From assembly GCA_030537615.1 (NCBI GenBank), contig JAUNVP010000016.1, positions 1 to 56,255 on the forward strand: 56,255 bases of DNA, in the 5' to 3' direction. The notes below the pieces were generated by a model. The model searched no databases and was not told the DNA's origin. It was given only the letters and a program-made list of their open reading frames with translations. Position 1 is the first letter of the stretch. Each line of letters opens with the position of its first letter. The stretch is from Actinomycetaceae bacterium. GTDB taxonomy: Bacteria; Actinomycetota; Actinomycetes; Actinomycetales; Actinomycetaceae. Position numbers and translations under genes: made by a program. This document shows, one piece after another, positions 16,888 through 24,239 of the stretch.

Positions 16888-19800
16888 TTATGAGGCGACG
16901 GCACGGGCGGCGATGAAGAGTTCTGGAGGGAGAGCGTGGTCCAGTTCCCACACAATTTGCATGGGGCGCGAGCCTTGTGAACTAACGAAGTGGGCAGGCC
17001 CAGCGAAGGTATAGGGCACGCCTTCGCCTAGATCGTTTCGCTTATTGTTTCGAATAAATAAGGCGATATTAGTTCCGCGCTGAGCATGTTCTCGATAACG
17101 GCGTCCGGTGGGAGAGGAGCTCGATGTAGTACTTTGGGACTCCCAGTGAAACAAGCTCTGAGTAAGCGCGTAATCACGGTAGAGCGTTTGTGGTGAATAA
17201 TCTGTCTCCGATTTGACTAGCGTCACCAGTAGAGCATCCGTATTGGTGTGCGGACAGAATTTCACCCCTTCACGCATATTGCCCGGTGCCTGACCGTTAA
17301 ATTCAAAACCGAGTTGCAATCCTGCGAGTAGTTCTTCCCTTGAATACTGCGCGCCAACCTGGAGAGGAGTTTGAGAGAGTGGCCCTTTGGGAGCCTCAAA
17401 CAAATGATGTGATGTTGTTTGTGAGTAGGTCATGATCTGAAGGATTTCTTCGATCACCTGTGAGTTTGATCGAAGTACCGCCAGAGCATCATCGACGGAC
17501 TTGAATCTACGTCCGTCCCGCTCTCCTTTTGGCCAAACGGTATACATCAGCATATGAGCGTAGATTTTGTCGCGATCGCTGAGCTCGCGGTACCGCTGAC
17601 TAGTGGTGAGGAGATTTCGATACGCCGCAACACGATCTGGGTCTTCAACATGGCAGAAGACTCGGAGCCGGTTTCGAATATCATCGAAACTATCAGCGGG
17701 TAGATCATCGCCTGTTCTCGCTAGATGCAAGAGACGTTGCCATGAGACGGGATGATTGCGCCATTTACTGCGTCCGTATATGGTTGCGAGATCTCGTTGA
17801 GCATCGGTGAGAAACTGATGCAGTGGATACGTGGATAAAGAGAGCGAGTCGATGCGTCGAGCACTCGCAAACTGTCGAATTTCTACCGGTAATTTGGGCG
17901 TTGTGATATTGAGATTTTCTTGAATCGAACGAAGAACGATCTCCTGGCTTTTCTCATCGAACAAGATGTGGCTTCCTGCTGGAAGCTTGGAGAATCCGTC
18001 TCTGACACCTTTTTCGAGGCCGCGGCGTGTAGTTTGAGTGAGAGCTCGTAGTTTGAGATCGAATCTGAAGCCTTTTGCCTGGTTACCAACGAAGTCTAGG
18101 ACGGTCAAGACAGTTTTACCTGGTGCGAGGCGGAGACCGCGTCCGAGTTGTTGGAGAAAAATAACCGGTGATTGAGTGGGACGGAGCATGAGGATCGTAT
18201 CAATCTCAGGAACGTCGACACCTTCGTTAAATATGTCAACTGTACAAATGATTTGCACTTCGCCGTTCTTGAGTTTTGCTATAGCTTCGTTTCGGGGAAT
18301 TGTAGATCCTCGTGAGGTGACAAGTGCGGCCTTGAACCCGACCTTTTCAAATGCCTGGGTCATGTATTCGGCATGCTGAATATCAACGCAGAAACACAGC
18401 GCACGCATAGACTTCGGATCGAGAATCTTGTCTTGAATCGCCTGGACGATAAGTCTCACCCGAGCGTCGTTTCCCGTCAGGACATTACTGAGCTGACTTG
18501 CTTGGTAGTCACCGGCTGCCATTTTGACCGCAGATAGATCGGTACCGTCAGCATTGACGTGATAGTGGAACGGGCACAGTAGCTCCTCTTCAAGGGCGTC
18601 CCATAGTCGTAGTTCGCTCGCAATTCGGCCGCCAAAATAACGATTAGCAACGTTTATGCCATCGCCACGCTCAGGAGTCGCGGTAAGACCGATCAGCTCC
18701 CGGGTGTCAAAATAGTCGATCAAACGCTGATAGGACTTTGCTTCGGCATGGTGGAACTCGTCGATGATGAGGATGTCAAAGAAGTCAGCAGGTAGCGCTT
18801 CTAGTGATTTCTCGTGCAGTGATTGAATAGTCGCAAACACAATATTAGCGTGACGTGTCATTTCTCGAGCGGTCAGCTCGCTGAAGTTGACACCTTGTGA
18901 CGTTGAGTAACCTATTTCTCTATTTTTCGTAACGTCGCGGAAAGTGCGTGCTGACTGCTCGAGAATCTCGTAACGATGTGCGACAAAGAGCGTTCGAGGG
19001 GCTCGTCCTAACTCGTCTTTGAAGCGAGCAGACAAACGTTTATAGTCGAATGCGCCAACGACCGTTTTTCCGGTACCTGTTGCGGCAACGACGAGATTAC
19101 GGTGATGCCCCTGGTTGCGTGATGCCTGGAGTGCGTCGAGCATGGCTTGCTGGTAGGGGTAAGGGTGAATATCGAGTGCGGTGAAGTCCAAGTGGGGGCG
19201 GCCGCGACTGCCAAACCGAGCCCTATCGATTTCGCGGTCGAACTCGTTTGCGTCCTGATCCGGGTCATATGGGATGAATGACGGAGAATTCCAATATGAC
19301 TCGAAAGTTGATTCGAGCTTGTCAAAGAGCGCTGGAGTCGACGCGCGAGCAATACGTACATTCCATTCCAAACCGTCAACGATGGCAGAATGAGAGAGGT
19401 TCGACGAGCCTACAAAAGCCGTGTGGAATCCAGTATTTCGGTAAATCATCCACGCTTTAGCGTGGAGGCGAGTCGACGTTGTTTTGTAGTTGACTTTGAC
19501 TTGGGCGCCGTATTCGTTGACGAGACGATCGAGTGCTTTTCGATCGGTCGCACCCGTGTAGGTTGTGGTAATGATACGGATAGGAACGCCTCGTGCGCGA
19601 AGTTGCCGGAACTGCTGGTCAAGGGTGGTTAAACCTGTCCACTTAACGAACGCGATAATTGCGTCGACGCGATCCGCCGAAGCAAATTCTTTGCTTAGCT
19701 CGGCTTGAAGAGAGACATCGTGCTCAGCATTGGTCATTAAGGCCGCTTCGTTTAATGATGTACTCGGCCGAATAATCTCCTTAGCAAGCGGCGTTTCTTT

Positions 19801-20127
19801 GACTTCTGCAAGATATTGAGCTTGCGCTTTCTTTCCGGTTAACACCAAATAGTTGTTGAAATCGTCGCTGGAGAAACCTGAACTACTTTCGAGTGCCCCA
19901 AGAAAGGACGAAGCAAGTGTTAAGCGGTCTTCTTTCTTGGTTTCTTGAAGTCGGCGTTCAAAGACCTTAGCAACGTGTTGGGCTAAGAAATGCGGTAAAT
20001 CGGCGTCGTCAATGGAAGAAAGAACTGCCCGGTCAGCAACCAATTGTGAAATAAGCGCGTAAAGATCGCGATCCACTACCGATTCATAGAGTCCAGGAGG
20101 GAACTCATCGTCGGACCTGTGTGACAT
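16888..20127 (-). CDS. HKD (PLD-like) nuclease / SF2 helicase / DUF3427 protein
   Basis: 1079 residues in three parts. Residues ~130-290 form a PLD-like nuclease domain with HAKAWMIYRNTGFHTAFVGS (the H-x-K of an HKD site, followed by SSNLS). Residues ~320-690 are a superfamily 2 helicase: VVAATGTGKTVVGAFDYKR (Walker A), LIIDEFHHAEAKSYQRL (DEFH), GLTATPERGDG (motif III), and FLQQLGRGLRLAPGKTVL (VI). The last ~330 residues match the DUF3427 C-terminal region. Such proteins are widespread, patchy and of unknown role; a DNA-processing or defence function is plausible but unproven. The HKD and helicase motifs look intact. Codon use looks somewhat more A/T-rich than the neighbours. The next genes on the same strand upstream are a MazF-like toxin and a small membrane protein. 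Confidence 0.9.
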   Translation of the reverse strand: MSHRSDDEFPPGLYESVVDRDLYALISQLVADRAVLSSIDDADLPHFLAQHVAKVFERRLQETKKEDRLTLASSFLGALESSSGFSSDDFNNYLVLTGKKAQAQYLAEVKETPLAKEIIRPSTSLNEAALMTNAEHDVSLQAELSKEFASADRVDAIIAFVKWTGLTTLDQQFRQLRARGVPIRIITTTYTGATDRKALDRLVNEYGAQVKVNYKTTSTRLHAKAWMIYRNTGFHTAFVGSSNLSHSAIVDGLEWNVRIARASTPALFDKLESTFESYWNSPSFIPYDPDQDANEFDREIDRARFGSRGRPHLDFTALDIHPYPYQQAMLDALQASRNQGHHRNLVVAATGTGKTVVGAFDYKRLSARFKDELGRAPRTLFVAHRYEILEQSARTFRDVTKNREIGYSTSQGVNFSELTAREMTRHANIVFATIQSLHEKSLEALPADFFDILIIDEFHHAEAKSYQRLIDYFDTRELIGLTATPERGDGINVANRYFGGRIASELRLWDALEEELLCPFHYHVNADGTDLSAVKMAAGDYQASQLSNVLTGNDARVRLIVQAIQDKILDPKSMRALCFCVDIQHAEYMTQAFEKVGFKAALVTSRGSTIPRNEAIAKLKNGEVQIICTVDIFNEGVDVPEIDTILMLRPTQSPVIFLQQLGRGLRLAPGKTVLTVLDFVGNQAKGFRFDLKLRALTQTTRRGLEKGVRDGFSKLPAGSHILFDEKSQEIVLRSIQENLNITTPKLPVEIRQFASARRIDSLSLSTYPLHQFLTDAQRDLATIYGRSKWRNHPVSWQRLLHLARTGDDLPADSFDDIRNRLRVFCHVEDPDRVAAYRNLLTTSQRYRELSDRDKIYAHMLMYTVWPKGERDGRRFKSVDDALAVLRSNSQVIEEILQIMTYSQTTSHHLFEAPKGPLSQTPLQVGAQYSREELLAGLQLGFEFNGQAPGNMREGVKFCPHTNTDALLVTLVKSETDYSPQTLYRDYALTQSLFHWESQSTTSSSSPTGRRYREHAQRGTNIALFIRNNKRNDLGEGVPYTFAGPAHFVSSQGSRPMQIVWELDHALPPELFIAARAVAS

Positions 20128-20172
20128 AATTTCAATCCTCGCAGCTTTTACTGAGATAACCGTGCTGTCTCA

Positions 20173-20766
20173 TCACACCCCCTGCCGCGCCCTCACTTGC
20201 CGGATGCGTCCTGTCACTGCCAGGTACAACCCGCGGTCCAATTTACCGCCTTCGCGCCGCACTTCGGAGCGGGGAATGATCACGAGCCGGTCGAGTCGAA
20301 CCTCCGAGGGGCGTCTTTGGTGATCCCATTCGCCGGTGCCAATGTCCATCCAATAGCGTCCCCAGCGGGCTTCCTGTGCGGCATCGCGGTCGTGATCCTT
20401 ACTCGTCATCTGCGCGCATAACACGCCCTCGGGCACATCGGCGAGAACGAGTACCGGACGATCCTTACCGCGGCTGTAGTCCTCTTCATACGGAACCCAC
20501 GCCCACACCACTTCACCAGGATCTGCAGCGCCGTTCGGTCTGGGAGCGTAATCAAACCGGGGGAGTTTATAGTGATCTGACACGAAATACGACGCGTGTT
20601 CGCGTGTAGCACGCGGCTTTGATGGATGACGGTGAGCGGGGCGGCTACTTCGCGTCGAACGGGGAGAGCGGCGTGGCTTTCGACGAGGATCAAGAGTGCG
20701 AGACAGATAATCGGCCGCTCCTCGAGCCGCAGCCTTTGCTAGACGGGAAAATACGCTTCCGACCAT
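20173..20766 (-). CDS. PemK/MazF-like toxin-fold protein without visible antitoxin
   Basis: 197 residues. The C-terminal ~120 resemble the MazF/PemK ribonuclease fold: GEVVWAWVPYEEDYSRGKDR, RPVLVLADVP, LCAQMTSKDHDRD, and a late VRLDRLVIIPRSEVRREGGK. The N-terminal ~70 residues are very basic (RRKPRRSPRSTRSSRPAHRH) and unlike classical MazF. No small antitoxin ORF is seen on either side, so this may be the long actinobacterial form used as a general enzyme, or a toxin with a distant antidote. It ends 46 bp before the helicase gene start on the same strand. Activity is unproven. Confidence 0.75.
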   Translation of the reverse strand: MVGSVFSRLAKAAARGAADYLSRTLDPRRKPRRSPRSTRSSRPAHRHPSKPRATREHASYFVSDHYKLPRFDYAPRPNGAADPGEVVWAWVPYEEDYSRGKDRPVLVLADVPEGVLCAQMTSKDHDRDAAQEARWGRYWMDIGTGEWDHQRRPSEVRLDRLVIIPRSEVRREGGKLDRGLYLAVTGRIRQVRARQGV

Positions 20767-20850
20767 TGATTACCTTTCGTCTCCTTCGTCGATATGCACG
20801 AGGTTATCTCAGGTTGGGCGCCGAGGCATGCTTTAGCCAACTGTCGGAGG

Positions 20851-21192
20851 CTATTGGTTTTCGCGAGCGTCGGCAATGAGTTTACGAGTTCCCGTCCCAA
20901 TGAATACGCCAATCAGGGAGGCTCCGGCATAAGCCACCATGTAAATCCATGCACTTGAGTTCAGATGCCAGAGGACAAGAACAGCCGTTGCCAATAGGAC
21001 GACGAGCGGATGGATCCATACGGGATTGCGCATCAATCCGGCAAATACGCCGACAAAGAGAAGGATAGATGGAATACCGATCAGTAGGCCGGCGACCAAA
21101 GCATCCTTATTCGGCATCACGACCGGAAAGAAGACGATGGCAAGAGCTTCGATCCCGCCGATGACTGCTGTTGAAACGATGCGTTTATTCAT
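20851..21192 (-). CDS. Small four-span membrane protein, hypothetical
   Basis: 113 residues, almost entirely hydrophobic, with four predicted spans (about 9-27, 33-52, 60-79 and 84-103) and a short charged C terminus (TRKLIADARENQ). I do not recognise a family. The ATG at 21192 follows GGAGGTG on the minus strand, a strong ribosome site, which supports a real gene. It lies upstream of the MazF-like gene on the same strand (84 bp gap). Confidence 0.72.
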   Translation of the reverse strand: MNKRIVSTAVIGGIEALAIVFFPVVMPNKDALVAGLLIGIPSILLFVGVFAGLMRNPVWIHPLVVLLATAVLVLWHLNSSAWIYMVAYAGASLIGVFIGTGTRKLIADARENQ

Positions 21193-21430
21193 CGCACACC
21201 TCCATTGAATCGTCTCGCTTTCATTCTAGCGGGTCGAAGCCTTTCAAACGCGGCAACTTAGCTGGTTAAAGCGGGTTTATTCATATGAGCATGATCCGTC
21301 GAGAGGGCGTCTCACGTGGTTATCGGACGTGACCGCGAACGGTGTTGACAGCGGCCTTTAGACCTAGCTAAACCGCAAAGTTTCGGATACCCTAACTTTT
21401 GAGTTCATCAACCCGAACGATTGGAATGAT

Positions 21431-23302
21431 ATGACCAACGTCGCACAGATCCTGCAAGATGCAGGACTCACCAACCCCGCTGTAATTGAATACGTCGAAA
21501 AGTGGGCGGGAATCACCCAGCCCGACACGATTGAAGTAATCGACGCAAAGGACGATGAGCGCCTCGTCCAAGCTGCTCTCGCGGACGGCGAAATTCAACC
21601 CGCTGGTAAAGACCGTTACTACTCTCGTTCCTACTACAAGGACACTGCTCGTTCAGAAGAGCGCACAGTCGTCGCCACGCATAACCCGAGCGATCGCGGT
21701 GTGTACAACAACTGGCGTGATGCAGATGCCACCACCGAACAGCAGATCGAGCGGATGACCGGTGCGTCAAAGGGTAAGACTATGTATGTCGTGCCTTACC
21801 TCATGGCAGCACCAGGATCACCACTTGAGAAGTGGGCTCGCGGCGTTGAGCTTACAGACAACCGCACCGTAGCTCTCCACATGATCCGCATGGCGCGAGT
21901 AGGCGTTAAGTACCTCAACGATGTCGAAGAGCCCGATGTCTTCGTCCGCGCCGTCCACGTCACTGGCGACCTCGAAAACCTTGGGCAAGGAACTGAAAAT
22001 GACAACCGTCTTTTCGCCACCGTCGCCGATGATCGTACGATTCTCCACTTTGGCTCGTCCTACGGCGGCAACGCCCTCCTGGGGAAGATTGCTCACGGTC
22101 TGCGTCAGGCGGCCTACGATGGCTGGGCATCGGGAGAATTCCTCTCCGAACAGTTCATGCTGATCGGCATCAAGGACAAGGAAAAGGACAAGACGTACTA
22201 CGTCTGCGGTGGTTTCCCCTCAGCCTCCGGAAAGACGAACCTCGCGATGATGCTCGCCCCTGACGCTCTTGGCGACCGCTACGAGGTCTACTTCTATGGC
22301 GATGACATTGTCTGGCTGTGGGTTAATCCCGAGGACGGGCGCATCTACGGCATGAACCCCGAATACGGTGCTTTCGGTGTCGCCAAGGACACCAACTACG
22401 AATCCAACCCGACCGCGATGAAGGCGATCGAAGAAGGTACTCGCACCCTGTTCACCAACGTGGCGTACAATCCTGACACCGAAGAACTGTGGTGGGAAGG
22501 TAAGACGAAGGACTTCCCCGAGGATGTTACCGGATGGATCGACTGGAAGGGCAACAAGATCTCCGATCGCCCCGTCGAGCGTCAGCGTTCCAAGGCGAAG
22601 GGTGACGAATGGGCGCACCCGAACTCGCGCTTCACCACGTCGCTGTCGAATGTCCCAAATGTTGCGCCCGATTATGAGAGCCCGTCCGGCGTGCCGATCG
22701 ACGCCATTATTTTTGGTGGTCGCGTGCGTGACCGTGAACCGCTGATTCGCGCCATCAAGGATGTTCCTGAGGGCGTGTACGATGGCCTCACTCTCGGCGC
22801 GGAAGCTACTTTCGCCGCCGAAGGTAAAGAAGGCGTGTTGCGCTACGACCCGATGTCGATGCGTCCGTTCATGTCCTACCCTGAGGGTGACTACGCTAAG
22901 CACTGGTTGGAGACCTTCCGCGATGCGAAAGAACTCCCCATCTTCGCGCACGTCAACTGGTTCCAGAAGGATCCCGAAGATGGACACTTCCTGTGGCCCG
23001 GATACCGAGACAACCTGCGCGCCCTGCTGTGGCTCCTGGATGTCAAGGAAGGCCGCGCCAAGGGTAACCAGACTCCGGTCGGTATCCTCCCGACTGTCGA
23101 GGAACTGAATCTTGACGGATTCGAGGGCGATCGCGACGACCTCGACAAGATCCTCAGCCTCGATTACGAGCGCTGGCTCCAAGAGATCAACAACCGTGAA
23201 GCACACCTGAAGGCGTTCCGGGATCTACCCCAGGAGATTTGGGATGCTCACAACCGCGTAGCCGAAGCTGTTCGCAAGAAAGCAGCTGAAGGCGACAACT
23301 AA
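21431..23302 (+). CDS. pckG: Phosphoenolpyruvate carboxykinase (GTP)
   Basis: 623 residues. It interconverts oxaloacetate + GTP with PEP + GDP + CO2, a gluconeogenic or anaplerotic step in the cytoplasm. It is the GTP-type enzyme of Actinobacteria: the kinase loop reads CGGFPSASGKTNLAMM, with the mobile Cys preceding the P-loop. It also has FYGDDIVWLWVNPEDGRIYG (metal ligands), NPEYGAFGVA, HPNSRFTTSLSNVPNVAPDY, FGGRVRDREPLI, and FMSYPEGDYAKHWLE. Length fits the family (about 600-625). The ATG at 21431 has GGAATGAT just upstream. A TTGACA (21345-21350) may be a -35 box, but I cannot assign its -10. Two stem-loops follow the gene. Confidence 0.97.
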   Translation: MTNVAQILQDAGLTNPAVIEYVEKWAGITQPDTIEVIDAKDDERLVQAALADGEIQPAGKDRYYSRSYYKDTARSEERTVVATHNPSDRGVYNNWRDADATTEQQIERMTGASKGKTMYVVPYLMAAPGSPLEKWARGVELTDNRTVALHMIRMARVGVKYLNDVEEPDVFVRAVHVTGDLENLGQGTENDNRLFATVADDRTILHFGSSYGGNALLGKIAHGLRQAAYDGWASGEFLSEQFMLIGIKDKEKDKTYYVCGGFPSASGKTNLAMMLAPDALGDRYEVYFYGDDIVWLWVNPEDGRIYGMNPEYGAFGVAKDTNYESNPTAMKAIEEGTRTLFTNVAYNPDTEELWWEGKTKDFPEDVTGWIDWKGNKISDRPVERQRSKAKGDEWAHPNSRFTTSLSNVPNVAPDYESPSGVPIDAIIFGGRVRDREPLIRAIKDVPEGVYDGLTLGAEATFAAEGKEGVLRYDPMSMRPFMSYPEGDYAKHWLETFRDAKELPIFAHVNWFQKDPEDGHFLWPGYRDNLRALLWLLDVKEGRAKGNQTPVGILPTVEELNLDGFEGDRDDLDKILSLDYERWLQEINNREAHLKAFRDLPQEIWDAHNRVAEAVRKKAAEGDN

Positions 23303-23311
23303 GCCCAGTGA

Positions 23312-23349
23312 GACGCTACAAGCAATTTAAGCGGGTATTGCCTAGCGTC
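23312..23349 (+). terminator. Stem-loop directly after pckG
   Basis: GACGCTA (23312-23318) pairs with TAGCGTC (23343-23349), and an inner GCAAT (23322-23326) pairs with ATTGC (23337-23341), giving a bulged hairpin 10 bp after the stop codon. There is no T tract, so it may protect the mRNA 3' end rather than terminate alone. Confidence 0.5.
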
Positions 23350-23399
23350 GATGGGCCTTAAGGGGGGTTCACTGCATTACAGGTCGGTAGCGAACCCCA

Positions 23400-23438
23400 G
23401 GTGGGGCGGTCACTTCGTGGCCGCCCCACCTTCGTGTT
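23400..23438 (+). terminator. Rho-independent terminator of pckG
   Basis: GGTGGGGCGG (23400-23409) pairs with CCGCCCCACC (23421-23430); the loop carries a further CAC/GTG pairing. A T-rich tail (TTCGTGTTTTCTT) follows, which is typical of an intrinsic terminator. Confidence 0.85.
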
Positions 23439-23570
23439 TTCTTAAGGGCAGTGGTAGGAGTGGGGGGCGAAGACTCTTGTCTGGATGTGCGGAGGGAAAG
23501 TCTCTGCGGCCCAGAGCGTTCGAGTGTGTCTAGCACTGAATCGATGCTGTGTTTTAATGCATAGACCACT

Positions 23571-23625
23571 GTGAAATCCGAACTAGAATTAGCGATTATC
23601 TTTGGTTAGGCTAACCTTAGCCTAA
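23571..23625 (+). promoter_or_regulatory. Promoter with overlapping DtxR/IdeR iron boxes
   Basis: TTTGGTTAGGCTAACCTTA (23601-23619) agrees with the DtxR/IdeR consensus TTAGGTTAGGCTAACCTAA at 17 of 19 positions and contains the perfect 13-bp palindrome GGTTAGGCTAACC. A second, shifted dyad, TTAGGCTAA-CC-TTAGCCTAA (23606-23625), overlaps it, as expected where two repressor dimers bind. A possible promoter is GTGAAA (23571) - 17 bp - GATTAT (23594), which would place the boxes at the transcription start. Iron-loaded DtxR-type repressor should therefore shut off the operon that follows. Confidence 0.85.
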
Positions 23626-23642
23626 ATCGTCTTGGAGTTATT

Positions 23643-24239
23643 GTGAGTACACAACAACCAACAGTTCGCACGTCCAGCCGCAAAGGCCTGAATAACTCTG
23701 TTCTTGGTACACGCAATCTCATGACAGTGGCTGCGTTGGCGGTGGTCGGCGCTATCATTGTCGTGCCACTGACCTATATTGGTGCCGCATGGTCAACAAC
23801 GCCGAACGGAGTCCTCGCAGCATGTGCGCTCATGGGGGTGTGGGTAGTACCTTACGCCCTCCCTCCGGTCGTGATTCGGCGTCCGGGAGCTGCCGTCATC
23901 GCTGGTTTCATCATGGGGATTATCACGGCATTTAGTCACCCGATGGGGCCTGCCGCAATCGCCGGTAACGTTATCGGTGCGCTCTACATCGAGATTCCCC
24001 TCGCCCTCATGCTCTACCGCAAATGGACCTGGTGGTCATTCGGTATTGCTGGAACTGTATTCGGGTTCCTCAACGGCCTGGCCTACGCCGTGGCAATCGT
24101 GCAGGGCGCGAGTACCACCATGCAGATCGCCTTCGTTGCTATCGCCGTCGTTTCCGCGTGGATTGGTGTGGCCGTCACGGTTCTTATCGGGCGCTTACTC
24201 AATCAGGCTGGCGTCGCTATCGCGTGGGACGGACAATGA
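23643..24239 (+). CDS. ECF transporter S component (YkoE-like), iron-regulated
   Basis: 198 residues with about six membrane spans. Substrate-binding S component of an energy-coupling-factor importer. The segment VIRRPGAAVIAGFIMGIITA, followed by GPAAIAGNVIGALYIEIPLA, resembles the YkoE-like group, in which RPGAA is typical. YkoE relatives carry thiamine precursors, but the DtxR-type box just upstream and the downstream exporter-fold ABC pair argue for an iron carrier (siderophore or haem) here; that is inference. The start is a GTG (23643) with TTGGAG about 9 bp upstream. The stop overlaps the ATG of the ECF fusion gene (ATGA). Confidence 0.82.
   Translation: MSTQQPTVRTSSRKGLNNSVLGTRNLMTVAALAVVGAIIVVPLTYIGAAWSTTPNGVLAACALMGVWVVPYALPPVVIRRPGAAVIAGFIMGIITAFSHPMGPAAIAGNVIGALYIEIPLALMLYRKWTWWSFGIAGTVFGFLNGLAYAVAIVQGASTTMQIAFVAIAVVSAWIGVAVTVLIGRLLNQAGVAIAWDGQ

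Noticed and set aside
22220-23206. Long minus-strand frame (328 codons) opposite pckG
   Set aside because: It mirrors the codon bias of pckG, has no motif, and overlaps a well-supported enzyme; antisense shadows of this kind are common in GC-rich genes.
24023-24235. 71-codon N-terminal extension of the ECF fusion
   Set aside because: It lies inside the S-component gene in another frame and has no family similarity; the ATGA overlap at 24236 is the natural start.
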